Positions 33,137-41,774 of a stretch of 56,332 bases of DNA are shown here, one piece after another. Positions within the stretch are counted from its first letter, which is position 1, and each line of letters opens with the position of its first letter. The translations under genes and the position numbers were made by a program. The notes beneath the pieces were generated by a model. It was not told the origin of the DNA. It saw only the letters and a list, made by a program, of their open reading frames with translations, and did not search any database. The DNA comes from Candidatus Methanoperedens sp. (GTDB lineage Archaea; Halobacteriota; Methanosarcinia; Methanosarcinales; Methanoperedenaceae), in assembly GCA_023249105.1 (NCBI GenBank), contig JAHFDG010000022.1, forward strand, positions 1 through 56,332, read 5' to 3'.

Positions 33137-34183
33137 ATGGTCGTCAGGAAAAATATATCGCTTGAACCGATTCATCTCAAAAAACTTGAATCCCTGATTG
33201 AAGAACACAAGGGCAACCTGAGCGCAGCTATCCGGGATGCGATTGATGTAACCGAGGTAGCGCTTCGCCGATATGGAACGGCCAGCGAAGCGTTATCAAA
33301 GATCGAAGCTGATAAAAAAGAATTGACCGGAAGGGAAGAATCGATTGAATCCGGCAGAAATGTGATGATAAGTACCCCGATTTTCTTATGGATGCTTAAA
33401 TGGACAAAAGGAAATCCTATTGACCCTGAAATATTTGATGAGATACTCGACCCTTTAAAAATCACCACAATATCAGAACTTGATGAGAAAATAAATGAAT
33501 TAAGCCGCGAATCCGGATGGAACTGCAAAGTATCCCTTTTCTGTATGGATGATATTAATCCAACCACTGCTACCGTTTCAATTGCCGGGGATAATGAATT
33601 ATACCGGGAGTTCGTGGCGCAGCTTGTTGTAATGTTCCTGGTTTTAAACAAGGGTCTTGATATCGATTTTGTGCACAGGAGAGCCACTACGGTTCGTATT
33701 GATTTAAAATCCCGTGAAAAAGGAGCAGTTCCGCTTGCCGCAAGAAAACATTTTGGTTATTTAAAGGACACAATGAGCGAGTTCAAGTCGAAGGAAGATT
33801 TCTGGAGAGCTCTCATCGAAATATATAGTTCTGTGAATTATAATATGGTATCGCTTTATAGAGGCCATTACGAAGAGCTTCTTTCCGGTAATACGCCTAT
33901 CGATGCAGGAATGTTCGAATCAATATCAAAAAAACACATAGAGAGTATTCCGCACACTGATTTCTTAAAAATGCTAAAGAAAGTGGATGAATCCCTGATG
34001 TTCATAGATAAGATAGAGATACTGGATAATGGCATCAATGTATATCACAATTATAAGAACGAGAAGGCCATCCAGAAAATCAGGGATTATTATTTATCGG
34101 TCCTAAAGGCTAACGGGCATGATTATGAAGCGAAATATTCCACAAGCCTGATAGTTTTTAATCATGTATGCTGCAAGGGTTAG
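33137..34183 (+). CDS. Ribbon-helix-helix protein with uncharacterised C-terminal domain
   Basis: A 348-residue soluble protein. Residues 1-45 (RKNISLEPIHLKKLESLIEE, then LSAAIRDAI) form a CopG/MetJ-like ribbon-helix-helix DNA-binding unit. The remaining ~300 residues are alpha/beta, with no TM segment, and I do not recognise the family. The length is far beyond a simple repressor, so the C-terminal part probably senses something or oligomerises. It converges with the next gene, overlapping by 4 bases. A palindrome before its start may be its own site. Confidence 0.7.
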   Translation: MVVRKNISLEPIHLKKLESLIEEHKGNLSAAIRDAIDVTEVALRRYGTASEALSKIEADKKELTGREESIESGRNVMISTPIFLWMLKWTKGNPIDPEIFDEILDPLKITTISELDEKINELSRESGWNCKVSLFCMDDINPTTATVSIAGDNELYREFVAQLVVMFLVLNKGLDIDFVHRRATTVRIDLKSREKGAVPLAARKHFGYLKDTMSEFKSKEDFWRALIEIYSSVNYNMVSLYRGHYEELLSGNTPIDAGMFESISKKHIESIPHTDFLKMLKKVDESLMFIDKIEILDNGINVYHNYKNEKAIQKIRDYYLSVLKANGHDYEAKYSTSLIVFNHVCCKG

Positions 34184-35193
34184 ATTACAACTACCTTTCT
34201 GGCAATGTCCCTGCATACGGCAATGAATTCTGAAGGGTTAACGGAAGGGAAGGTATCTATCAGACACATATCGCATTCTTTTACCACGCCGTGAAGTCTT
34301 CTGATATCCCCGTGATAGACCATGATTTTTGAATTACCTTCTGCTGTTGCCATGAGGACAGGTTCATTCCCGATAAGTTTTTCATAATCCTGGAGCTCAA
34401 AATCAATATTTACCCCGATAATTTTTGAATTTACTTTAATATTAAGGATAGCATTCTTTAGCGCGGGAAGCCAGGCATCGTTGAGGATGACTTTTTTAGC
34501 GCCCCCAATAACGCTCAAAAGCCCAAGCGTCCCCGGACCGCAAAAACCATCGACTATCAAAGTGCCATCCAGTTCACCTTTAATATATAACTCCTCCATT
34601 TTTCTAATTTTTGTGTTATTGAACTCGATGTGTACCCTTGACTGGTTCTTATAAATGCACAATTCCCCGAATGATGAAGATATTACATCGCATCGCATAT
34701 CGCATCCTGCAAGCAGCTCGTAGGTATGGGGATTGCTGTCTGTATCCAATATTCCAACGCTTCTGGATTGAAGACCCTTTCTTTTTATCACTCCTTTTAT
34801 TTCAGGTACTTTTTCGACTATTTCCCTGGCCGCTTCGTCTGTAATCGAATCCATGATAAGGACAAGGCCTTTCCTGCCAACCCTTGGAGGATATGGTATC
34901 TGGTACCCAAAAGTAATGAGCGGGGTTCCGACTTCCTTAAGTGTGGCATCTTCCGGGAACAGCCCCGTTTTTTTCAATATTGTCAGGACATTCCCGATAA
35001 CGAAATCAAGATGCCTTCTGCCGCATTTGCTGCATCGCCCGAAGCTTGAATCCAGAATCTCCTTAAAAGGGGCGTTTTTATCAAATCCGGGGTCAGGGGG
35101 GCATGAACTGCACGCCATATACATCCCGAATATCTCATCCAGTACCGTTTCTGCCGGCTGTATGCAATCCCCGTTGCATGTGGGACATTTCAT
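34180..35193 (-). CDS. Zinc-ribbon protein with methyltransferase-like domain
   Basis: A 337-residue protein. Residues 1-62 contain three Cys pairs (CPTCNGDC, CSSC, CSKCGRRH) that should bind zinc. From about 215 a class I SAM-methyltransferase core appears (LIVDGFCGPGTLGLLSVIGG, then VILNDAWLPALKNA), followed by CDMCLIDTFPSVNP near the end. The fold resembles Trm5-like enzymes, but the usual NPP(Y/F) catalytic motif is not seen, so activity and substrate are unknown. Archaeal proteins of this layout are poorly characterised. Confidence 0.65.
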   Translation of the reverse strand: MKCPTCNGDCIQPAETVLDEIFGMYMACSSCPPDPGFDKNAPFKEILDSSFGRCSKCGRRHLDFVIGNVLTILKKTGLFPEDATLKEVGTPLITFGYQIPYPPRVGRKGLVLIMDSITDEAAREIVEKVPEIKGVIKRKGLQSRSVGILDTDSNPHTYELLAGCDMRCDVISSSFGELCIYKNQSRVHIEFNNTKIRKMEELYIKGELDGTLIVDGFCGPGTLGLLSVIGGAKKVILNDAWLPALKNAILNIKVNSKIIGVNIDFELQDYEKLIGNEPVLMATAEGNSKIMVYHGDIRRLHGVVKECDMCLIDTFPSVNPSEFIAVCRDIARKVVVI

Positions 35194-35240
35194 AATGGTA
35201 TATTTTTGGATTTATGTTAAATATCTATCGTGTTCATATA

Positions 35241-35615
35241 TTATCTTGAAAAAATTGCAAGCTCTTTTAGTAATGATTTCTTATTTGCACAGGTCTTTAA
35301 TACAATATACCAGTTATAAACAAATAGCACAAGACATATAATAGCAAGAAATTCAAAAAATTCAAAAAACACAATAGCATTTTGGATTGCGCTTCCTTCA
35401 AAAAATTCATGAACCAATGAAAGTATACTGAATGAGAAAATATAAGCGCAGTTCTTCCGGAAAAAAGATTCGTTGACTATCGATTTTAACATCAATTCTT
35501 TTTTATCGATATCTTTCCATGAGAACCATATCTGGATGAATAAAAATATGAGTATTAAATATAAAGCGAATATTGAAAATTCAAGGTATTTGTAAATAGT
35601 ATATTCATTTATCAT
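35241..35615 (-). CDS. Small membrane protein (124 aa, 3-4 TM)
   Basis: A 124-residue membrane protein starting MINEYTIY. The ATG at 35615 has the ribosome site AGGAAGGATAGG; the in-frame TTG further up would place coding across that site. It has three to four TM helices with aromatic-rich ends and a Lys-rich cytoplasmic tail (ANKKSLLKELAIFSR). HEFFEGSA is the only distinctive motif. I do not recognise a family. It follows mfnA on the same strand. Confidence 0.6.
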   Translation of the reverse strand: MINEYTIYKYLEFSIFALYLILIFLFIQIWFSWKDIDKKELMLKSIVNESFFRKNCAYIFSFSILSLVHEFFEGSAIQNAIVFFEFFEFLAIICLVLFVYNWYIVLKTCANKKSLLKELAIFSR

Positions 35616-35670
35616 CCTATCCTTCCTATCCGGCAATCCTACAGGTTTAACGATGATAAATGTTTCGTTA

Positions 35671-36801
35671 TCATATCTTTTTAAGAATTGCCCCTAAATC
35701 AGATATGAAAAGCTCAAGGGCTTCCTCGCTAAGATGGGGCATTATTATCAGTCTCATAGCCCTCGGAGTCCGTGTTATGGAAGTTGTCCATCCTTTCACG
35801 CGGAGCTTTTTCCTGACCTCATCAAGTTCAGGCACATCCAACGCCACGATGTTCATTACCGGGTCAATTAAGGGCTCCACACCCAGCTCCTTTGCCCCTT
35901 CAACAATCCTGCCTGTCATTTTCATACATCTTCCCACGATTTCCCTGTATCCTTCCATGCCAAGATGCATCATGACGGCGTAAGCGGCTGCTACTGCCCC
36001 GCCGCTTCGCGTACCCGTCAGTGAATGCTGTTTTCTTATGGTAAGGTAAGGCGTATCGATTTCAAGGGGCAGCAGGCAGGCTTCTTCTTTGAAAAGCAAA
36101 CCGCCGGCAGGAATCGTGGACATACCCATCTTGTGGGGGTCGGCTGTTATTGAGGTCACCCCTTTTACAGAAAAATCAAAATCGTATTTCCTGTCAAGGA
36201 AAGGTATTACAAACCCTCCGAAAGCTGCATCCACATGCAAGAAGAGGTTATTGGAAAGGGCGAGTCTGGCAAGTTTATCTATCGGGTCTATCTGGCCGAA
36301 TTCCGTGGAGCCTGCAATCCCAACAAGCGCTATTGTATTGTCATCAATAAGAGCCCCTGCGGATTCCATATCAACTTTAAATTGGCTATCCAATCCTGCT
36401 TTTCGTATCTCTATCCCGAGAAGGTCGGCAATCTTATCAAATGAGAAATGCGCCGAGGCCGGGACGACCACGTTCGGATGCTCTTTATTGCACAGGTTCC
36501 TTGCAGTCCGGAGTGCCTGGATATTGGATTCGGTGCCCCCGGTGGTGATGTAACCGCAGGCGTTCTTGTCGCCCAGCATTTCCCCCATCATTTTTATGAC
36601 TTTTTCTTCAAGTTCTTTTGTTCCCTGGAACAGGCCAAAATCGCCCATATTCGATTCGATGAATTGCATATGGGCTTTTACTGCTACCGGGTGCGGTCTT
36701 GTACACATGGCTGAAAGCACTTTCCCGTATGAAGTGTCTTTTCGCATGGCATTGGAAAGCAATGCCATTACCTTATGTTCCGGGCACCCTTTTTGGTTCA
36801 T
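35671..36801 (-). CDS. mfnA: L-tyrosine decarboxylase MfnA
   Basis: A 376-residue PLP enzyme of the group II decarboxylases. It makes tyramine, the first committed step of methanofuran synthesis, and in some archaea also beta-alanine from aspartate. The PLP lysine lies in SITADPHKMGMSTIPAGG, with GYITTGGTESNIQALRTAR binding phosphate and HVDAAFGGFV stacking the ring. The length fits MfnA. It supports a methanofuran-using C1 metabolism. Confidence 0.92.
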   Translation of the reverse strand: MNQKGCPEHKVMALLSNAMRKDTSYGKVLSAMCTRPHPVAVKAHMQFIESNMGDFGLFQGTKELEEKVIKMMGEMLGDKNACGYITTGGTESNIQALRTARNLCNKEHPNVVVPASAHFSFDKIADLLGIEIRKAGLDSQFKVDMESAGALIDDNTIALVGIAGSTEFGQIDPIDKLARLALSNNLFLHVDAAFGGFVIPFLDRKYDFDFSVKGVTSITADPHKMGMSTIPAGGLLFKEEACLLPLEIDTPYLTIRKQHSLTGTRSGGAVAAAYAVMMHLGMEGYREIVGRCMKMTGRIVEGAKELGVEPLIDPVMNIVALDVPELDEVRKKLRVKGWTTSITRTPRAMRLIIMPHLSEEALELFISDLGAILKKI

Positions 36802-36865
36802 GTGCTAAACATCAAAATATATGTTAATAAAGGGTTCGGATTGAACCAAAATAATTTTATTTAAT

Positions 36866-36935
36866 CTATCTTTGCGACCTTCGCGTCTTGGCGGTGAATA
36901 AAACCAAACACCGCAAAGTCGCAAAGTGCGCTAAG
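36866..36935. repeat. Dispersed CACCGCAAAG repeat, inverted pair
   Basis: Two copies face each other: CTTTGCGACCTTCGCG with GGCGGTG on the left (36869-36896) and ACACCGCAAAGTCGCAAAG on the right (36908-36926), able to form a long hairpin. It fills the gap between the DUF116 gene and mfnA, on the path of the same transcript. Confidence 0.7.
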
Positions 36936-36940
36936 TATAC

Positions 36941-37597
36941 TTACGCATGCCCATCAAATTCAATAAATTCATAGAACTTATCCCAGTCAAGGACCGTGGA
37001 AACGCAGCCCGCTTTCTCAAGAACAAGCCCGACGCCGAAAAGATTCAATTTCTCACACATTTCAAGCCCTGCCTTCACTTCTGTCATGCAGCCCACACCC
37101 AGTATTGCCGCAGGTTTATGTTTTCTCACAAGCCGCCGTATGAAGCTTGAGCCGGGCACGATAAATACTTTGTATCCAAGCTCTTCGGCGCTTTTCTTCG
37201 CCTGTCCTATTTCGCAGCTTCCACAATTGATGCACTGCATACCTTCAGGGCTGAGTTTGGACGGGCACGCAGAAGCCCTTAAACACTGTGGGAAAAATAT
37301 CAACCGTTTATCCAGGGGGGTGTCCCTGAATTTCCTCATGGATATCTTGTTCTTGAGCGCAATACCCACATCATCGACCATGGAATCATCCATTCCAACG
37401 AAGCGGAATAATGCCTTGACAAGGGTTTCAAGAAGGATAATCGAGAACAACATAAAATTTGGGAAGATAAACCGCTCGGTTTTAAAGGAATATCCAATAA
37501 GTAATGAACCCAGTACAGCTATTATAAATAAAAATATTGCAAAATATACTACCGCTTCACCGATTATGGTAAATAACGACTCGATTTCAAATGCCAT
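36941..37597 (-). CDS. DUF116 family membrane protein, Cys-rich
   Basis: A 218-residue protein: two N-terminal TM segments (about 12-35 and 45-65), then a cytoplasmic DUF116 domain with FFPQCLRASACPSKL, MQCINCGSCEIG and VPGSSFIRRLVRKHKP. The conserved Cys set suggests a metal or Fe-S site, but the function of DUF116 is unknown. It lies 47 bases after the MBL-fold gene on the same strand. Confidence 0.85.
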   Translation of the reverse strand: MAFEIESLFTIIGEAVVYFAIFLFIIAVLGSLLIGYSFKTERFIFPNFMLFSIILLETLVKALFRFVGMDDSMVDDVGIALKNKISMRKFRDTPLDKRLIFFPQCLRASACPSKLSPEGMQCINCGSCEIGQAKKSAEELGYKVFIVPGSSFIRRLVRKHKPAAILGVGCMTEVKAGLEMCEKLNLFGVGLVLEKAGCVSTVLDWDKFYEFIEFDGHA

Positions 37598-37644
37598 TCA
37601 TACAATAAATATGTTCTTAAAACATAAGACTATCGCGTTTTCAA

Positions 37645-38625
37645 CTAAATCCCGATAACAGTATTTATCTCTTCAAGCGCCCGCGCGTAATAGCCTGTTT
37701 TATTTAAATGAGCTGCAAGCTTGAGAGGGCGATGACCGCCTGGATGGTATGTGATGACAGCCGTCGGCGCGCACTGTTGCACCATGCCGATAAGTCCATT
37801 CACATCCATGTGGTCGCTGATATTGATGGTTGGGATTTTGTAGTCCCGCCTGCCGGTCAGGATGAACTTCTTTGCGGCTGAAAGAGCCGGTATTTCCCCT
37901 GGTGTTGTAATGCGAACCGCGCAGTCGCTTTCCAGGTCTACCAGGGAACCTGTGTTTTCCATTAATCCTTCCGTAAGCGCGCGCGATACCGGGTCCATCC
38001 CGATATCTCCGGAATAACCCGATTCCCGCAGCAGCTTCACAGCGCGCTGGGCTTTCCCGAATGCATATGCGCCGAAGGCGATATCCTCTGAATCCACAAG
38101 CGCCTCCCTGAATGCCCCGATATCGTCCTCGAAATGGCATCTTGGGTCGTCAGGGTCGCCGTAGTTTGCTTCAGTGACGAGGCAATCACACTTGGGAAGG
38201 TCGGTTGCATCCTTGACATCCCCAGTAACAAGAATCTTTGTGCCCACATCATTTTCCCAGTAAAAAGCGCATGAGCCTATGGTATGGTGGGTGGGATACG
38301 TTCTGACATCAACGCCGCAAATATCTATAGTTTCCCCGATTTTAAAAGTCCTGCCCGCATATTCTTTGCCATAAAGGATTTCAAGGGCGCGCGCAGTCCC
38401 CTGCGAACATACGGCATTTGCGGAGAGCATGGCGGATTTCCCGTGGTGGTCCGAATGGGCGTGGGTTATCAGGTAGGCGTCTGGCTGCTGCGAGCGCGAG
38501 TTTGTGGTATCCACGGAAAAAGTTAATCTTTTCTCAGCATTGAAAATCAAAGAGACATGGGGCTTGAATCCTCTACTTGTCCTGTGCCTGATCGGAAGCA
38601 CGCCAAGGTCAAATAAAGGTTTCAA
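37645..38625 (-). CDS. MBL-fold hydrolase of the beta-CASP/exonuclease-like group
   Basis: A 326-residue metallo-beta-lactamase-fold protein. The metal motif is THAHSDHHGK (about 53-62), with further His/Asp positions in PTHHTIGS, VTGDVKDA and a late TYHPGGHRPLKLA. It resembles predicted archaeal RNA-processing exonucleases (COG1236-like), with a shorter C-terminal part. The start is a TTG preceded by GGGGTCAGG; no Met occurs near the N-terminus. It begins 10 bases after the thioredoxin stop. Confidence 0.8.
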   Translation of the reverse strand: MKPLFDLGVLPIRHRTSRGFKPHVSLIFNAEKRLTFSVDTTNSRSQQPDAYLITHAHSDHHGKSAMLSANAVCSQGTARALEILYGKEYAGRTFKIGETIDICGVDVRTYPTHHTIGSCAFYWENDVGTKILVTGDVKDATDLPKCDCLVTEANYGDPDDPRCHFEDDIGAFREALVDSEDIAFGAYAFGKAQRAVKLLRESGYSGDIGMDPVSRALTEGLMENTGSLVDLESDCAVRITTPGEIPALSAAKKFILTGRRDYKIPTINISDHMDVNGLIGMVQQCAPTAVITYHPGGHRPLKLAAHLNKTGYYARALEEINTVIGI

Positions 38626-38635
38626 CCTGACCCCG

Positions 38636-38908
38636 TTATTTTAAAGCCGCGTTTATATCCGCTTCCAGAACACTTGTGCGTGTCACGCCTGTGTACCGCT
38701 TGAAAACAGCGCCGTCCTTTTCGAGGATCAATGTGGGAACGGCATGAATTGTGTATTTAATCGCTAACTCCTGATCCGTATCTACATCGATTTTCTTAAA
38801 TTCTATCCTGTCGCCAAATTTCTTTTTAATCTCTTCATTGATAGGGTCCTGCATCTTGCAGGGGCCGCACCATTGCGCAAAAAAATCCATAAGAACAACT
38901 TTACTCAT
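38636..38908 (-). CDS. trx: Thioredoxin
   Basis: A 90-residue thioredoxin with the active site FFAQWCGPCKM and the cis-Pro loop HAVPTLIL. It reduces disulfides in the cytoplasm and may serve the peroxiredoxin encoded just upstream on the same strand. Its ATG overlaps the stop of a 29-residue Cys peptide (ATGAGTAA), and the AGGAGG ribosome site lies inside that peptide's coding region. Confidence 0.93.
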   Translation of the reverse strand: MSKVVLMDFFAQWCGPCKMQDPINEEIKKKFGDRIEFKKIDVDTDQELAIKYTIHAVPTLILEKDGAVFKRYTGVTRTSVLEADINAALK

Positions 38909-38990
38909 CTTGTTTCCTCCTCGGGTAACAGAGCCCGCATGATTTGCATTTTTCTTTCAGCTTTTTTTTATTCCGTCTATCTTCAGGCAT
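38901..38990 (-). CDS. 29-aa basic peptide with CxxCxxC motif, coupled to thioredoxin
   Basis: A very short open frame, ATG at 38990 and TAA at 38901-38903, that overlaps the thioredoxin start. The peptide is Lys/Arg-rich with KCKSCGLCYPRRK, a metal-binding-like Cys cluster. GGTGGCAGGT precedes the ATG. Overlap with the next gene and the Cys motif suggest it is translated, perhaps as a leader or a small zinc/redox peptide, though chance is possible. Confidence 0.4.
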   Translation of the reverse strand: MPEDRRNKKKLKEKCKSCGLCYPRRKQDE

Positions 38991-39040
38991 ACCTGCCACC
39001 ACACATCCAGTATAGCGTTATGGTTTAAAATAGTTGCCTT

Positions 39041-39505
39041 TCAACTTGATTTTAAACCCTCAAGAAATTTTATTATTTCCTCAATATCCGGAAGTTTCGC
39101 AAGCGGATATACTTTCATGAACACGACTTGCTGTTTTTCATCGATAATTATATTTGCTCTTTCGGAAAATCCCTCCATTTTCCTGAATATACCGTACAAA
39201 TCCGCAACCTCGCCATGCGACCAGAAATCAGATAGGAGCCTTGTATTCTTAATACCGAGCTCTTTGGCCCATGCTTTTTTTGAGGGGACGGTATCCACGC
39301 TTACGCCCAAAGCAACAGTGCCCAGTTTCTCAAACCTGCCGTGATTCTCTTCAAGCGACTTCATCTGGTCTGCGCATACGGGTGTCCAGGCAAGCGGATG
39401 AAATGACAGAAGCACTCTTTTTCCTTTAAGGTCTGATAGGCGCACTTTTTTGCCGTCCTGGTCGCTTAATGTAAAATCCTTTGCTTTATCTCCTGTTTTA
39501 ACCAT
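39041..39505 (-). CDS. Peroxiredoxin (AhpC/TSA family)
   Basis: A 154-residue thiol peroxidase. The fold begins KDFTLSDQDGKKVRLSDLKG, with the peroxidatic Cys in HPLAWTPVCADQM. I see no second Cys, so it should act as a 1-Cys enzyme needing an external thiol such as the neighbouring thioredoxin. Most of the family has a P-x-x-x-T-x-x-C motif, which is present here as PLAWTPVC. I chose the ATG at 39505 since AGGAGG lies 9 bases before it; the upstream TTG is too close to that site. Confidence 0.88.
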   Translation of the reverse strand: MVKTGDKAKDFTLSDQDGKKVRLSDLKGKRVLLSFHPLAWTPVCADQMKSLEENHGRFEKLGTVALGVSVDTVPSKKAWAKELGIKNTRLLSDFWSHGEVADLYGIFRKMEGFSERANIIIDEKQQVVFMKVYPLAKLPDIEEIIKFLEGLKSS

Positions 39506-39659
39506 ATTCAAATTCCTCCTAACTCCCTGACACTATGTTTGATTTCATGTATAATAAAATATCGTGAAGGCAGTCCCACACCAAAAACCTGATAAAGCAT
39601 ATATACTAAAAAAACTATTAAAATGTTCAGCTATTCATATGTATGGAGGCTGTAGAAAC

Positions 39660-40823
39660 ATGGTTACTGATTTAAAAGAGTTTGCAAAAACAGCAAAACC
39701 GTCTGTTGCCGTAGTGGGCTTGGGTGGCGCTGGTTGTAATATCACTACATGGATTGCAGAAAAAGGTATTACGGGCGGAAGGATAATTGCCGCAAATACT
39801 GATGTGAATCACCTTTATCTTCAAAAAGCAGATAAAGTGATTTTACTTGGACAAAAATTGTGCAAAGGGCACGGATGCGGAGGCTACCCGGAGATGGGTG
39901 CCCAGGCAACCAAAGAGAATATAACCGAGTTGAAAGCCGAACTTGAAGGTACAAACCTCGTATTCCTGGTAGCAGGACTGGGAGGCGGAACCGGTACTGG
40001 TGCTATACCCGTGGTGGCTGAACTGACACGAGAGATTGGTGCTCTTACCATCGGATGCGTGACCATTCCATTCACAATCGAGATGTCAAGAAGAGAGAGA
40101 GCAAGAGAAGCCATCAATCTGCTTGCACAATCATGTGATTCGGTTGTAATAATTGATAACTCAAAGTTAAGAGAAGTTGCCGGCAACCTACCATTGAAGG
40201 AAGCCCTCAATGTTGCAAATGCGCTTGTAGGGGCATTTGTAAAGAACCTTACAGACACCATTACCCAGCCAAGCCTTGTAAATCTTGATTACGCAGACCT
40301 TCGCGCTGTCATGGAGCGCGGCGGCGTATCGTCAATCGGTATTGGTGAAGGGGACGGCGCAGACAGGGTAAGCAAAGCAGTAGCCCAGGCAATAAGCACG
40401 CCGCTGCTTGATGTAACTGATATATCCGCAAGCTACGGAGTTCTTATACATATCGTCGGAGGCGAAGACCTGACACTGGAAGAAGTCGCGGTCACCGGCG
40501 AAATGATAATGGATAAGGTTCCGAATACCAAGAGGATTATCTGGGGCGCAAAAGTGGACAACAATCTGACAGGAAAAGTCCGTGTGATGGCTGTCCTGAC
40601 CGGCGTTGAGAGTCCCTTTGTGTCAGGAAAGGTAAAGGAAGAGGTCGTAGTTGAAGAACCAAAACCCGAGCCAAGACCGGAACCACCTAAACCAAGGCCG
40701 GCTCCAAGAGTGGAACCGCCTAAGCCGCAGCCCAAAGTAGAAGAAAAATCCAGCAATACATATATCTGGATCGGTATAATCCTTTTAATAATACTGATTC
40801 TGCTGTGGTATTTCACAAAATAA
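39660..40823 (+). CDS. FtsZ-family GTPase with C-terminal membrane anchor
   Basis: A 387-residue tubulin-fold protein. The start at 39660 has GGAGG 10 bases upstream; an earlier GTG (39564) gives a non-FtsZ extension. The GTP site is intact: VGLGGAGCNITT, IAANTD, AGLGGGTGTGAIPVVAEL; the T7 synergy loop is NLDYADLR. After the globular core (about 315 residues) comes a Pro/Lys/Glu linker (PKPEPRPEPPKPRPAP) and then a single hydrophobic helix (YIWIGIILLIILILLWY) three residues from the end. FtsZ normally ends in a short peptide that binds FtsA, SepF or similar anchors, which is absent. This protein should fix itself in the membrane. It could be a paralogue working beside a normal FtsZ. Confidence 0.9.
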   Translation: MVTDLKEFAKTAKPSVAVVGLGGAGCNITTWIAEKGITGGRIIAANTDVNHLYLQKADKVILLGQKLCKGHGCGGYPEMGAQATKENITELKAELEGTNLVFLVAGLGGGTGTGAIPVVAELTREIGALTIGCVTIPFTIEMSRRERAREAINLLAQSCDSVVIIDNSKLREVAGNLPLKEALNVANALVGAFVKNLTDTITQPSLVNLDYADLRAVMERGGVSSIGIGEGDGADRVSKAVAQAISTPLLDVTDISASYGVLIHIVGGEDLTLEEVAVTGEMIMDKVPNTKRIIWGAKVDNNLTGKVRVMAVLTGVESPFVSGKVKEEVVVEEPKPEPRPEPPKPRPAPRVEPPKPQPKVEEKSSNTYIWIGIILLIILILLWYFTK

Positions 40824-40830
40824 GTCTGTT

Positions 40831-40865
40831 ATTCCGGTTCTTACCGGAATTTTTTTCTTTTTTTT
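40831..40865 (+). terminator. Hairpin plus T-run terminator of the ftsZ-like gene
   Basis: ATTCCGG and CCGGAAT form a 7-bp stem with a 6-base loop (40831-40850), directly followed by a run of 15 almost pure T. It starts 7 bases after the stop codon, like a bacterial intrinsic terminator. Confidence 0.8.
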
Positions 40866-40872
40866 AACGAAT

Positions 40873-40943
40873 AGGAATTTATAAACGTAATATAATTTAC
40901 CATAACCCCATATTTTGAAATGCGTAAAACAAAAATTATATGC
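40873..40943. repeat. Direct repeat, left copy
   Basis: A ~70-bp AT-rich sequence with the core GAAATGCGTAAAACAA (40917-40932) and upstream TTATAAACGTAA and ACCATAACCCC. It matches 42124-42199 in the same orientation at roughly three quarters of positions. The two flank a 1.2-kb segment with two hypothetical genes. It may be a promoter-associated element or a mobile remnant. Confidence 0.55.
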
Positions 40944-40974
40944 AGTTTATCAAACGTATATAAAAATTGATATT

Positions 40975-41613
40975 TTATCCATAATATAAATATTCAGACC
41001 ATTCTTTTGATTCTTCATATTCGTGTTCGAGTTCATCAGTTCTTTTTTGATTTATATGTCTAATATATTCATTGGACTTTCCCCTTAGAAATTCATATGT
41101 TTTAAGAAAAGTACGCTTCATTTCATCATTGTAATCGAATAATCCGATTATTTGGTTAGGTCTTCTGGATGGTGTAGGATACCTTATTTCTTCAAAACAA
41201 TTAAAAAAACCAATTGCTTTTTCAAGATTAGCATCCTTGAAAGACGCATCTTCTTTAATAATATATTTTTTCAAAGTTGTTAAATTATGAATTTTTATTT
41301 TATACTTTTTATCTTCTAAGAATTTTTCTACATCTTCATAATTTGTTAACTTTTCTTTAGGATAGTTTTTATGAATTAAACAATAAAAATTAGCTTTCAT
41401 ATATAATTCTAAGCTAAATGATGCCATCATTTTAAATCCGAATATTTCATCTTGGTTGTAATGATTAAAGTCTACTAAAGGTTTTTCAGGAAAATTTCTG
41501 AAGCTTACATTCGAAAAATTCTGCGCCCAATCAGCTAACATTTCCGCTAATTTAAATAAATAATCTTCATCAGACAAACTCATATTAACCATCGAGTTAT
41601 AATTAATTTTCAT
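40975..41613 (-). CDS. Hypothetical protein, possible HEPN-like fold
   Basis: A 212-residue, AT-rich, Lys-rich soluble protein. The segment SFSLELYMKANFYCLIH, then KIHNLTTLKKYI and EEIRYPTPSRR resembles HEPN-domain proteins, which often carry a His in such a place and act as RNases or nucleotide-binding partners. No strict RxxxxH motif is evident. The assignment is weak. Base composition differs from its neighbours, and it lies between two related direct repeats, so it may be an acquired gene. Confidence 0.55.
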   Translation of the reverse strand: MKINYNSMVNMSLSDEDYLFKLAEMLADWAQNFSNVSFRNFPEKPLVDFNHYNQDEIFGFKMMASFSLELYMKANFYCLIHKNYPKEKLTNYEDVEKFLEDKKYKIKIHNLTTLKKYIIKEDASFKDANLEKAIGFFNCFEEIRYPTPSRRPNQIIGLFDYNDEMKRTFLKTYEFLRGKSNEYIRHINQKRTDELEHEYEESKEWSEYLYYG

Positions 41614-41774
41614 AATAATACTACTATCTATTGTTTTTTAAATTCCTTCAAATTTATGATATGGCGCATTATCTCAAGTAAACTTGTTATGGTCCTCCCC
41701 TGAAGGCAATAATCGAAATGTAAATATCAGAGTATGCTTAATTTTAGATTATCTATGCAGTTAACCAATAAAAA

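Noticed and set aside
36866-36935. Insertion sequence ends at the inverted CACCGCAAAG pair
   Set aside because: No transposase, no target-site duplication and only a short spacer between the halves.
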